Shown piece after piece: positions 11,634-22,874 of a stretch of 64,000 bases of DNA (its first letter is position 1; each line of letters opens with the position of its first letter). Where the stretch lies: positions 27,120 through 91,119 of the forward strand of contig ARYC01001308.1 of the NCBI GenBank assembly GCA_000711775.1. The letters are read 5' to 3'. Position numbers and translations under genes: made by a program. The notes under the pieces were generated by a model. It searched no databases. It was not told where the DNA came from and worked only from the letters and a program-made list of their open reading frames with translations. The DNA comes from Oxytricha trifallax (Eukaryota > Ciliophora > Spirotrichea > Sporadotrichida > Oxytrichidae).

Positions 11634-12469
11634 TAAATCAGTAGGTTTCAATTTATATAGTAGATGCTATAATGCTATTATAATTTTAACTTTATATCAT
11701 TTTTATATTATCAAACTCTTCTAATTCTTGCAAATCACAATTATGGAGTAGTTCAAATATTTTAATTTTATATTCGGGTATAATCTCCCCCCCCCCACTC
11801 TTAATTGCACATTTTAATAATATTTAGGCAAATATCATAACACAAATTAAAAAAAGTCTCAGACATAATAATTAATTTCTTATTTCATATGTATCAGGAA
11901 GACCATTATATTAATCTAAGTTGAAATAAAAATGACATCAGATTTTCTTAGAAGGAGTTAAATTTGATTAAAATGAAATTTTTTATATACATTTGAGTGA
12001 TTAGATCAATTTCGAAGAATTAATACCAGCCTATTAATAATTATTTTATTAAAAATAATAGAGATATTTAATTACTATTAGAAATGCTTGGATTTTATTA
12101 TGGAAAAATAGTATTAATAAATTTTACTTTAATATATTATATAGAATTGATAGTTTGCTTATTTTTCAATTGTTTATACTAAATTTATAAATTAATTTAT
12201 TATTTTTATTTTTATCATTTATTCTATTATAATGTAAATTTGGCCTAAAATATTCTAATAATAATTTATAATTTATATTAATATTGACGCCTTAGATTTA
12301 CTTATTTGAATTATATTAAATAATTAACTCTTTAGTGTTAAATTGACCTAATTTAATTAAATTTTCTCTGTATATATATATTAATAGTAGTAGTGTGTAG
12401 TGAATCGCTTAAGGCAAGGGAAATTAAAAAAAAGAGATCAAAATTTAATTAGAGATCTCTATTATATAA
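11634..12469. other. AT-rich noncoding stretch
   Basis: No coding block or repeat recognised. A C-only run of ten bases near 11787-11796 stands out in otherwise very AT-rich DNA. Confidence 0.5.
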
Positions 12470-12779
12470 TAATCAGTTTTATTTATTGCTAATATATAAA
12501 TATTAAATAGGGGCCATAAATTATTAAAAAATGGCATTAGAAATATTAACCTACCCTTTTCTTTCTTTAATTGGTGGAGTCCAACTGATTACTAAGTTTC
12601 CAGTGATAGAATCAATAGTTGTAGTTGCTCTAAAAGCAGAATGAGGTTTCCGACTGAATGACTTAAAGTAATATGTAGTTGCCCTTGTCCTTGATAGTCC
12701 TGAGGATCAGAGTTCGCACCACTCTCGTTTGTGCTGCTTGTCGTTCACTGTATATATTAGCAATAAATAAAACTGATTT
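12470..12779. repeat. 310-bp inverted-repeat unit around a GC-richer core
   Basis: Arms of about 29 bp (12470-12498 and 12750-12779) are inverted copies, AATCAGTTTTATTTATTGC against GCAATAAATAAAACTGATT. The core 12560-12745 has clearly higher GC than its flanks and on the minus strand gives a protein-like frame containing TTTIDSITGNLVISWTPP, ending near 12560. The core could be a gene segment enclosed by a small foldback element, as with MBF1. No homology is claimed. Confidence 0.55.
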
Positions 12780-14530
12780 ATATATATTTATATATATAAT
12801 ATAATTCAGCTTTTGGCTTATGTATAAAGTATTCTAATTATTAAATAAATTAAATGACTTTTCTAAATCAAAATTTATTAATCGTAATTATTCTCAAATT
12901 GAAATTAAATTAAATAAGTAGAGTTGGCAAAGAATAAATAATAATTATTTTGGCAAGATTATATTTATAATAGAGGGAGGATATACTTTCTCTTCTCCTT
13001 TTTGATTGGTGTGCTATTATATGTTTATAACTTAGCAGAGACCAATTATTTAAACTACTGATGAAAATATCAAAATATTTTAATAAAAATTAATGAATTT
13101 CAGTTTACTAAATATTTCTTTTAAATTGAAAACAAAATGAAATTATCAATTTATGAAACTGTTATAAATGTTAAACATAGGAAAATAATAAATTATAAAT
13201 TTGAAATTATATAATTATTAAATTATTAATGTGATATAAGGGAAAAATACATAAAAATAATATGACAAAAAGTATCAATTTCAAAAATTATAAAGAGTAA
13301 GTTTAAGTTCAATTCATTTAAAAAAAGGATCTTGGTAAAAAATTAATTTTTTGTAAAAGCGCTTACAATTAAATTAACTTAATTATTTAAGATTTAGTCA
13401 AAATATAATTTTATTGAGGAATTAGAAATTAATATTTTAAATTGGGGTCATTCTTAAAGCATAAAAGTTTAATTAATTTTTTGGGGTTAAGCCTCCTAAT
13501 AGTTTGATGAGAAATTTTAATAATTAAAAAAAGGTTCAAAAAAATACTGAAGTTTACAGATACAGCTCTTAATCCTCACTAAATAAGTAAAGCTGTTTAA
13601 ATCATATATATTAATATTTTAAGAACAATTAGTTACTTATTTTTATTGTAATTAATGACAAAATAAATATAATCATGACACCACCTTGAAATGTTTTAGT
13701 GATAATTTCCATTAAACAGAGTCTTCTTCTATGCAGAGTAGTGATTGACACTCTAAACTTTATATTAGGATATCAAAATAATATTTAGTTGATTCCATTA
13801 ATTTAAAACATTAAACTAATCTAATTTGGTTTAGTTTCTTTAAATCTCAAAATAATAATGATGGGGATGGCTGAAGCAGCTCAAAATAATTTAGTTACAA
13901 GACTTCATCTAAAAATACCTTGCTAATGATAAATTAATTAATAATTATCAAAACTAAAACTACTTTAAACGAATTTTTGTCATTTAAGCATTACTAGTTT
14001 TAAATATTAAAAAATTGATAAGTGCAGAAATTATTAATAAAAAAAGGTGAAATATAAAATTAAGAGGAATTAATAAAATAGATGTTAATCATTAACTAGA
14101 CTACATTTTTCATAATTAATGTTGCAATATTTAAATATTTACTATACACTATTATGATTCTCGATATATACTATAAGAAATTATTGTTGTTGAATTTAAT
14201 ATACATCTTGTCTGATTTTTAATAAAGCTTTTTACTAATATTTAATGAGAATACATTATTTTAATAGACTTTTTTGGGAATATTTATATTTATTAAAAAG
14301 CTCAAACATCGGAATTTTCAGTAAAAAATATTCTTAAATAAATGGATAAAGTGAAACTTCGAAATGTCCTGACTTTATCAAATCTATTTTAAATTAAGCT
14401 CATATATTTATAATAATAATTAATTTTTTAATGCTTAATAATGTTTTAAATCTAGATATGATAGTAAAACAGGGAAATTTAAATAGCAATAAAATAATGA
14501 AAATTTAGGGCAATAATTTCAAAATCAAGC
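12780..14530. other. AT-rich intergenic DNA
   Basis: Very AT-rich on both strands. I see no coding block, transposon end or strong inverted repeat in this stretch. Confidence 0.5.
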
Positions 14531-14952
14531 ATTATTGAAGGAATGCATTCAAAATTGGGAAATTTATTTAAATAAAAAAATATTTTATTTCTAAATCGTG
14601 GCAGTTAAAGTTGGCCAAATTGGACGATCTTGGGTTCATTCGATAGAGAATTCAAAATTAGCTGGACTATACTTTTGCAGTACTATTTTATCTCATCGCT
14701 GGAGTGAGTTAACTCCACTTTAATTAGAAAGCATAATTAATCGAATTAAGAGGCATCCAATTAAAGTGGAGTTAACTCACTCCAGCGATGAGATAAAATA
14801 GTACCGCAAAAGTATAGTCCAGCTAATTTTGAATTCTCTATTTAATGAACCCAAGATCGTCCAATTTGGCCAACTTTAACTGCCACTATTTTGATTCATA
14901 TTAATTTTAATTTAATTTAATTTCCCCAATTCGAATGTATTCCTACAATAAT
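14531..14952. mobile_element. Foldback MITE-like element, about 422 bp
   Basis: Outer ends are inverted: ATTGAAGGAATGCATTC at 14534 and its inverse GAATGTATTCCTACAAT near 14932. Inside, two long arms (about 14598-14730 and 14760-14885) are almost perfect inverted copies, with GACGATCTTGGGTTCAT and GCGATGAGATAAAATAGTAC. No coding capacity. A second copy with the same ends lies at 32150-32555 and a truncated relative ends at 62210. Confidence 0.75.
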
Positions 14953-15194
14953 AATATAAATATGCAATTCAAATAAAAATTGAAGGAGATTAGAATTAAA
15001 ATAAAATTAAAGTACATTGATAGAATTTAAATTTTATAGTAATTAATTATATTATGAAATCAACTCTCAAGTAAGAATAATAATTAAGCTAAATAAATGA
15101 AAAATATAAGATGATAAGAATTTAATACAAACAAATTAGAATACTTTATTATAATAAGCAAAAATTGAAATCTCATAAAAACTGTTTCATCTTT

Positions 15195-15313
15195 TCAATC
15201 ATCTTCGTAAACATCACCATCTGCATGTATCAGCCTCCCTTCTTCCTTTCTTTGAGCTGCTCTGCGATGTTTCTGTCCTCTGCCTCCTTTTCTCTTACCA
15301 ACCTGGACCTCTG
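15195..15313 (-). CDS. C-terminal coding block with MORN-like end
   Basis: On the minus strand a basic stretch (VGKRKGGRGQKHRRAAQRK) runs into LIHADGDVYEDD and a TGA at 15195-15197. The sequence before the block ends in AG, as for an acceptor. The phrase resembles half a MORN repeat, but one half-repeat is weak evidence. GC content is clearly above the flanks, which supports coding. The rest of the gene was not found nearby; the upstream DNA (15320-16103) is AT-rich without clear blocks. Confidence 0.45.
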
Positions 15314-16103
15314 TAAATAAAAAATAATATTTAGATATGTTTTTTGTAACTTAAATTTTTTTTGAGTGCACAGGCTCTCCCAGCTTCTCCATTAAATCTA
15401 TTCTTTTTAATCTTAATCAAATATTTATAATCATCAATTTTTCTTTTTATTTATCATAAATTCATTTTAAGAAAATTAAAGCAAAGACAGCTAAACTAGG
15501 AAACTAGGAAAAGAAAAAAGAAGTCATAAGGATGATAGTGAGACTGAGTCTTAAAAACTCTAGTTAGCAAAAATAAAATTGGCACATACTAAATATTTGT
15601 TTCTCCAAAATAATAATTTTACCTATTGAAAGAAAATTGCCACTTAATAAATGAAGTAAGGATTTCTCTTATTTTTCATTGTCACCTTTATTGCCTAAAT
15701 ATTTATTTGTGAACATTTTAAGATTCTAATTTTAATTAGATTTTATGAGTAAAAAATTTAATGAATACTTATATTTTTAAATAAACTGATATCATACTAT
15801 TGTTTTATCAAAGGAATGAAGTTCCTAAAAATCATTAATAAATTAAAAATTGTCTCTTTTATTTTTATATAGCAATGAACTTCAAATTTAAGATATTCTA
15901 ATATGACAACACCATTGACTATTTCCTAAAAAAGCTAAATTAAATAAAATATGATAACACTAGAAACCAAGGAAATATTTCAGAGCAATATTTATATTCA
16001 TTTATAAATAAAGCTCTTTAAATATTTAAAACTTTAAATTTTGATAATAACATGAATCAGAGTATATCAAGTAATCTAAGTTGAAAAATTAATACTTATT
16101 TAT
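15314..16103. other. AT-rich stretch before the transposon nest
   Basis: No coding block or repeat supported. The missing upstream part of the 15195-15313 block is not apparent here. Confidence 0.4.
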
Positions 16104-16439
16104 CATTAAAAACCTAAAAACTCCTTATTAGATGTTTTAGTGTCATGAGTTTTAGGGTTAAGTTGGGGTTTTATTATTAGTAGTGAAATTTGACCAATTT
16201 AAAAGTGCGAAATAAAATTAAAATTTTTATGGTGTATTTGCGATGAGAAATATTTAGATTTAGTGCATCAGAGTAAATATGGAACGAGTAATAACATAGT
16301 TCAAGTTAACCTTGTGCTAGATTAGGCAGTAATTGCACAAATCTTATGTAACTATATAGCTGCTTTCTAGCAATATTGCTATAATTCAGGTAATAGACAG
16401 TATCCTCAAGAAAGTAAAAGCTTTTAAATTTGCATATTG

Positions 16440-17142
16440 ACTACCTTTTCGATTTATAGACTTTAGAGTATTGGGCTCACTTTCTATTTAAGCTAAGATT
16501 TAGTAAAATGAAAATTCTTACAATTTGTTCAATAATAAAAGGAAAAAAATTGTTAATTTTAGAAAATGTATATCTTAAAAAGGTTTTGTCTTATTATCAT
16601 TCACCATCTTATGTGTCACCATTGGAAATATCAGTTCCTTGTTCATTATTTTGCAGATCTCCTATACCTTAGTCTCTCCAGCTTGTTCTTTCAAGTAGTG
16701 CTCCTGTTGATTAATAATAGTATTAATTAAATTTTTTGTGGCTTAAATTATTGGAAATAAATAGCAGCTCCACCAGCGTCGACATTTTGATTTTGATTTT
16801 ATGATTATTATTTTATAAATTTCTTTTATTTTCTCATAAATTCATAATAATAAGACTAGTGAGTTATGGTGTGTCATCGCAAGTTTACTGACATGTGCAT
16901 CTCTCCACAGATTATGTTTAATATTTTAGAAAAAATGGTATTACTTTTAAGACGGTTAGCATAGTGAAGAGAGTGATTAATTTTAAAGTGCCATTTATCG
17001 TAAGAAGTTAAACTATATTTATGATTAAATGCAGAGAGGTATGGAAAATAATATCAAGTTCGCACACTCTAATGAAGCTATATTTATATTTATAATCTAT
17101 ATTAAAAAGTCCTTGCACTAGAAGTATGATAATATAGAAGTG
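16440..17142 (+). pseudogene. TBE transposase (outer copy), N-terminal half
   Basis: This block aligns with the same region of the third-level TBE: a TGGGCTCACTTTC-type segment, a GGTGTGTCATCGCAAGTTT segment and the ATTAAATGCAGAG joint, then SIMEADEA-like coding (frame TCGCACACTCTAATGAAGC). It stops abruptly at AAT (17143-17145), where another TBE begins. The C-terminal half resumes at 27857. Interrupted and with several frame disagreements, so not functional unless the inner transposon is removed. Confidence 0.7.
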
Positions 17143-17395
17143 AATCAAAACCCCAAAACCCCTTAATTAGATTTTTTAATAATTTTGATTTGTAGGGTAT
17201 AGTTGGGGTCATATTGGGTTTAGTAGAAAAAACGCAGGTTTTATGTGAAATTAATTTCATTAACTCAAACGAATTTTATCTGCTTGTCATTGTTGTATCT
17301 CTTGAATGCTGGCGCTCTTAAGATTAATAATTTATAATAAGTAATAGATAATTTAATATTAAAACTTAATATATTAAAAAGTATTCTAATAGATC

Positions 17396-17640
17396 TGACG
17401 CAGGCGTAGGTAGAACACTCACATAAAAATGAAAGTTACAAAAAACAAGTTTTAGTGTTCCTACCAGATAAGACGATAGGTCATTAGACTGGTGCTTCGC
17501 CAGGTGACACAGAGAGGAGGGCAGGCGGGACTAATACCTACTGATGATGATGATTAAGACGATGATGAGGAAGACGACATGTTTTTTGTAGATATCCCTT
17601 TTTTATTATTACAATAAGTATTCATATCAATTTAAATTTA
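17396..17640 (+). other. GC-richer segment with an acidic-tailed frame inside the middle TBE
   Basis: Between the left terminal repeat and the kinase C-terminus lies DNA that the other TBE copies lack. It holds a hairpin (GGTAGAACACT near 17409 with AGTGTTCCTACC near 17453) and a plus-strand frame RLVLRQVTQRGGQAGLIPT followed by a run of about 14 D/E residues and MFFVDIPFLL. The composition is like a real protein end, not like TBE noncoding DNA. It could be captured host sequence. No family assigned. Confidence 0.4.
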
Positions 17641-18834
17641 AATTCTACAATCATATGTTTTCTTGATTATTTTGCATAATTATCTTCTCAACTATTTTCT
17701 TAATTTCTTAGCAGGCATCATCTTACTTAATGTGCTTCTCAGCTAAACTTATTGAATATTTCTCATGTTTCTTATCAAAGTAAGACATACTTTCCATATC
17801 GCACTCTAATATTAATGCAGCTGCTGCCCAATCATCCCACTAAACAGAGCTATTGATCAATTTCTAACTGGTTGGGAAGCATCTTGGAGTGCCAAGAACT
17901 TTTGCTAATGTCACGATACCTCAACTTAAGGCTCTATCAATTACTACTACTTCTAAAGGGCAAAGATTCAACATGAAATTTTGAGGTTTCAAATCTCTAT
18001 GGATATATCCAAGTTCATTAAGTTCCTTTACTCCCTTAATCATATTTGAGAGTATATCATTAAGGTAATCTGGATATCTGTTATGATATAAATAATCCCG
18101 AAAAGTCATTTCAAACTTCTTTAAGTTTAGTGCAATAAAACCTAACCCTAAAATAACACAATTAAGTTAAGCAAATTCTTGCAATCCTTTCTCAATGCTT
18201 CTTTATTTACCATATATTCATTGCCAAACTCATATTAATACTATTCATTCTTAAGGAGATATCTGAAAGGATATACCTTGTAAGCATACTCATTAACTAT
18301 AATTAGCTTGGCATTTACAGGCACTTCTCTATTTAAGTAGTTATCAATACAGCTATAAAATTCAACTGCACTTAATGCATGAATCAAAACCCAAAAACCC
18401 TTTCAGTAGTTTGATTGAGTTTTTGATTGATAAAAGTAGACTATTAGTGCATACTTTATTACGGTTTTAGTAGGGTTTACGTCGGGGTTTTATTTTTAAA
18501 TATTAGTAATTTAAGTGAGTATATGCGAAGTTTGGGGTCTGTTTATGACTGCGTGTATACAGATTTATTGTATAAGTTGCGCTTCGGATGTAATGAACAT
18601 AGTGAATAACTCAAGCCTGTTCTGAATTATACGTCTAAAGCAAGATTGCTCCATAAATTACCTGATACTGTTAGATCCCCCTGTCTATTAGCATTGAATT
18701 TAAAGAGATAGCAACTTAATTCTAAGCCTAAGAGACCTTTAAAATTCTAATAGCAACATGTTTACTTTCTTATTAATGATAAGACTCTTAAATACTGGGC
18801 TCATTTCTCTCTAGCCTAGAGAGCTGTGATGTTT

Positions 18835-19576
18835 CATCGCCAATTTCCTGAGTTTCACATCCATGCTTAATCGATAGCTAATATATATAAATAGAATGGA
18901 ATATCATACAAGATAGTCAATCGCATAAAGAGAGTGATTGACTTTAATGTCCATTTATAAGACTAATTTAAATTATATATTCGATTAAATGCAGAGGTCT
19001 TAAGAGCATAGTATAAAGTTCATACACGCTGATGAAGCTGTATTCACCTTTAATACCTTCATATCAAGGTCTTGGTACAAGAGGTATAGTAATAAAGAAG
19101 TTTTTGATCAAAAGGTTAAGATATAGACTAATGTAATCCTTGGTGGAATCAGTGAAGATAGTTGCCTAGAGACTTATTTTATCCACCCTCGCTCTATAAA
19201 GACTGAATAATATATTAAATTCTTACAATAACTCAGAGATAAGTATACTACTTAAGAGATTATTCTGTTCGTTGATAACTTATCAGTTCATAAAATTAAA
19301 GACTCAAGGAAGGAATATGAAAGGCTAAATATAACACCTGTATTTAATGTTCCTTTCAGCCCTTAGTTCAATGGAATTGAATTATATTTGGGGTTATTGA
19401 AATGTCTTTAAAAGAAATTGCTGCTCTATCATTTGATACACGACTTGAAGATAGATATAGATACAGTGAATTTTATAAAGAGTGCTGCTAAAAGAGTAAG
19501 CGATGATAAAGCTAAAGTATGCTCAACAAAAGGGAGATTTTGTGTATATAAATAAGTTTTAGATTTTGACGAATGA
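18835..19576 (+). CDS. TBE DD34E (Tc1/mariner-type) transposase
   Basis: An N-terminal part from a GATGTTTCATCGCC segment, then, after a one-base frame disagreement at the ATGCAGAGG joint near 18990, the catalytic part in one frame to TGA at 19574-19576. First Asp in FIHADEAVF, second in ILFVDNLSVHK, Glu in PFSPQFNGIELYL; 34 residues separate the last two, the DD34E spacing of Tc1/mariner-type enzymes and of TBE transposases. Six or more TAA/TAG codons must be Q. Family role: cut-and-paste excision, and in Oxytricha a reported part in genome rearrangement. The frame disagreement may mean this copy is inactive. Confidence 0.85.
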
Positions 19577-19814
19577 ATAAGTTAACATATTAAATTTGCC
19601 CGTAAAGGGATTTGGCTTCTCTTTCTTTTCTTCCTCTTAATGCTTGCTTGGGCCTATGTTTCTTATCTTAGTGCCAGCTCCTGTATCTATGTTCATCTCG
19701 TCAGGCTTTTACAAATCTTTGAAGAGCTCTTACTCAATTCATGTTTTACTTTGGACTTTCTCTCTCTGTTAACATGCTGCGCTCTTTCTTCAAATATATG
19801 GCAGTGCCAGGTTT

Positions 19815-20358
19815 TTCTATAAAGTTAGAAGACTATGCTTACTTGAGATGAATGGATGCTTTTGAAGTTCCTATAGCCAGTTGTCACTTATTTTAATATC
19901 TTGCTTCTCTTTTTTTTCAGGAGAAATGCTGTAGAATTTCTTGCGAGCTTCTTAAATTACTTCATTTAAGTACTCAGGTTTCAGAGTTGCAAGAACACCA
20001 AAGAAGAAATTTCTCTCTGTCAACTTATTAGAGGCAGTAATTTTGATGGAAGGTAGATAGCAACATCTGGATCACTCATAGCATCATCGTTGAGATTTGT
20101 AACTGATATTTCAGGGTAGTTAGGAATCATCCATATTTCATTAGAATTAAATGCTTTTTTCTCTTCACTCAGTAAGGCTTTTAAGAATGAGATTTTAGAT
20201 CCTTCCTGGGTTGGCAAGAACAATCCAACTATGGTTAATCTGTTAGTATTAGTTAAAAGTTTATTACCTTGCTAAACCAAGTACCTATAGAGGTCCTCTT
20301 TACTTCGAAATTTTCCTATTAAATCTTGAGATTAAATTCTCTTCATTGCATCATTCAT
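19815..20358 (-). CDS. TBE 22-kDa type protein, unknown function
   Basis: ATG at 20356-20358 on the minus strand; begins MNDAMKRIQSQ, continues RSKEDLYRYL, IPNYPEISVTNLNDDAM and DVAIYLPSK, and after a one-base disagreement at about 20035 runs on as KLTERNFFFGVLATL to near 19815. Aligns along its length with the ORF at 25372 and the one at 29066. Lies tail to tail with the transposase and head to head with the kinase gene, with a palindrome-rich spacer between the two starts. The middle ORF of TBE elements is known but has no assigned activity. Probably a pseudogene through the frameshift. Confidence 0.7.
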
Positions 20359-20499
20359 AGCCTCAATCCTGCTTCCTCTTTCTAGAAATATTAATGAAAT
20401 TTTAAATTATGGATATCCATTCTAAGTTTATTAAAATCTTACTACTATATAGGGATGACCTACTAAAGATCAACCTTAAAAAGATATGAGAAGAAGCAT

Positions 20500-20785
20500 T
20501 GAAAAAATTACTCCAAGTCTCACAAATTAATTTCCATTTTTTCAAACTCTCTCCATTAAATTGCTCCTAATAATGTTAAATTATTTTAGGAGGTCCACCA
20601 AATTAAGTTCTAACTTTATTAGGAGTTAAATTTTATGTTTAAAACTTAATTAGGAGCAGATTAAATTTAAAAATGCTTAATACTTTTACCTCCAAATTAA
20701 GTTCAAACTTGATTTGGAGGACCTTCTAGAGAAACAAAACTTCATTAGGAGAATTTTAATTTACTAAAACAAATAAAATTCTCAT
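20500..20785. promoter_or_regulatory. Palindrome-rich divergent intergenic region of the third-level TBE
   Basis: Between two divergent TBE genes, repeated copies of CTCCTAATNAAGTT and CTCCAAATTAAGTT occur in both orientations (near 20558, 20585, 20618, 20650, 20690, 20718, 20748). The outer and middle TBEs have a GGTACC-based set at the same place. Position suggests a shared promoter or protein-binding array; this is inference. Confidence 0.5.
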
Positions 20786-20790
20786 AAAAT

Positions 20791-22387
20791 ATGTCAACTT
20801 ACAGTCTTCAATGGTTACTTAATTTTCTTACCTCTCAGCCCAGAATCTACCAGAATGTCTTATACTCGACTATTATAGTTTATCAAGGTATATTTTATCA
20901 TTATTATAATAAAATTTATCAGCAAACTAAAATGAGCGCTAACCTGTTAAGAAGAGCGGCATTACTTGGATCAAGTCAATAAAAGTTATCATTCCAGCAA
21001 CCAAGAAAAGTAGAGACCAGAGACGCTTGTACTCAGTGGGAGCCTACTTATGACAACTTTGACCAGTCTAGCTTTGAGATTTAAATTTAAGTTAAGAAGG
21101 AGATTATCATAGAAGCTGTGCAAATTGAGGAGGAGGAGTTTAAACAACCCTCCATAGAGCATGAATAAATACCAGCCAAAGTTGACTATTAATGTAAAGA
21201 ATGCAATAAAGTTTTCCCTTACAAGTCAACTTATAAGAGACACTTGAGAGATATACACAACGATATGCCAAGGTTATATCTCAAGCATTAAAAGAAAGAT
21301 GGGAAGTATGTCTGTGAGTTCTATGAGAAGCCATATTCTCATACAAGAGACCTCAAAGTGCACTTAAAGAAAAAGCACAATTAAAGTTTTGTCTTTATTC
21401 ATGAACCTACAGGGAATAGATTCCTCTAAAAGAGGAGATCAAGAAACCCAATGGAGTCTCTTAGAGTTGAAGTCTAGAAGTAAGTTAAAATGAAGAAAGC
21501 AGTCAAGAACTTTCGAGTTTCTGATATCAATAAAATCTTGGTTAAAACAGAGGCAATAAAGATTCCTATATTAAAAATTATTGACTTAGATTCTTTCCTA
21601 GAAAGCTACCTCACTCTTGAAGACAAAATAGAGAAGAGAGTCATTACTGATGACTAATATGCTTACAAGATATATCCATTCAATTACTACCTTGCTGATG
21701 ACAAGTTCCAAATGGAGTTTGCTAATGAGTATTATGCTCTTTAAAAGGCAAAGTTAAATGAGTGCAGGCATAGCATCTAGCTTGATGCTATTTTACTTGG
21801 TAAAGATCATGTAGCCTTCAGGCTTCCTTTACTAGAATTGATTTACAGAGAATTCTTATCTGACTATGGATGCCAGAGATAAGTTAGCTAAATTGAATAG
21901 CAGATAGATGAGGGGATTAAAGAGCTTCTAAAGCTAGGTTATGTTGATAGACACTTAAAGCTAGAGAACATCATGATGAACTTTCAGCCTCTTAGAGTTT
22001 ATATTATTGACTTCAACAGAGCTCAAAGAGTACAAGCCTCTGCATAAGGAAATGCATACGGCACTCCTGGATATTTTCCAGAGAGAGAGAGAGAACTGGA
22101 TAGATGGAGACACTTAATGAGATATCTGGGCTCTAGCAGTAATAACAATAGACAGCGTCATGCCAAGAAACGATTACTTTAGCTGCAGGGGTGAAAAATA
22201 TTCTAAGCAGAGAATCAAGCAATATCTAGATAAAAATAAAATAAATGGAGGTCTCAGAGAACTTGCATATTCAACTATTATCAAGCCAAGCTAAGAGAAT
22301 TAACAAACAATAGAAACAATCAAACATCAACTTAGAAAGATAAAATTCAGAGAACTGCCACATGACTCTAAGCTTATGTTTGTGTGA
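20791..22387 (+). CDS. TBE zinc-finger and protein-kinase-like protein (57-kDa type)
   Basis: ATG at 20791 (a later ATG at 20931, MSANLLRRAA, is possible). One classical C2H2 finger, CKECNKVFPYKSTYKRHLRDIH, is followed by a second finger, CEFYEKPYSHTRDLKVHL with KKKH. Then a kinase-like domain with YVDRHLKLENIMMN (loop HRD replaced by DRH), YIIDFNRAQ (DFG replaced by DFN) and GTPGYFPE. The frame shifts at a GA repeat (about 22081-22094); loss of one GA unit explains it. Downstream DIWALAVITIDS continues to TGA at 22385-22387, with an in-frame TGA at 22118-22120 where the other two copies have Trp. About 530 codons. Likely inactive as a kinase. Confidence 0.85.
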
Positions 22388-22874
22388 AATATTTTAAAAA
22401 CTCGCTTGTAATACTCACTTAAATTCCTAATATTTAAACATTAAACCCCTACATAAACCCTAGTAAAACCCTAATAAAGTATGCAATAATAGTCTACTTT
22501 TATCAATCAAAAACTCAATCAAACTACTGAAAGTTTTTTGTGGTTTTAATATACAAAGCTCTTCTCTTTGAATCATGCTAAATGGGCATTCCCTTCTGGT
22601 TAGTTCATTGAATCAAATCGCCTTTTTCTCTAGAGCTTCTCTGCTGTCCTCTTTAATACTCAAGATAATTGGATTTTTTTAAAGGCACTAATTATTAAGT
22701 CTCATTTCTTAATTCAAGAACTCACTCAAGTGATGCTTTTGCATATGATTCTTAACTTTAGCTGAGTATGTATAAGATTTCATGCATTTTGAGCTTTAAT
22801 ATCTGCCATCCTCCTTATCATGCTTGAAATACACCTTAACCTTACTATAGTGTATTTCTTTAAGGTGCATTTTT

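Larger units (their letters stand above)
18385..22547 (+). mobile_element. Third-level TBE transposon, 4.16 kb, nearly intact
   Basis: Left end at 18385 starts CAAAACCCAAAAACCC and continues TTTCAGTAGTTTGATTGAG; the right end (about 22445-22547) is its inverse, CTCAATCAAACTACTGAAAG. AAT flanks both sides (18382-18384 and 22548-22550). The length equals the known TBE size. Contents in order: transposase (+), 22-kDa type ORF (-), zinc-finger/kinase (+). The terminal repeat differs from the outer and middle copies but matches the element starting near 63205, so at least two subfamilies are present. It is inserted in the kinase gene of the middle TBE. Confidence 0.9.

Noticed and set aside
11787-11796. 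Run of ten C as a telomere or chromosome-end signal
   Set aside because: No C4A4 repeat around it; more likely simple slippage.
12690-12720. Possible tRNA T-arm (GAGTTCGCACCACTC)
   Set aside because: No acceptor, D-arm or anticodon arm at correct spacing; no tRNA was found in the window.
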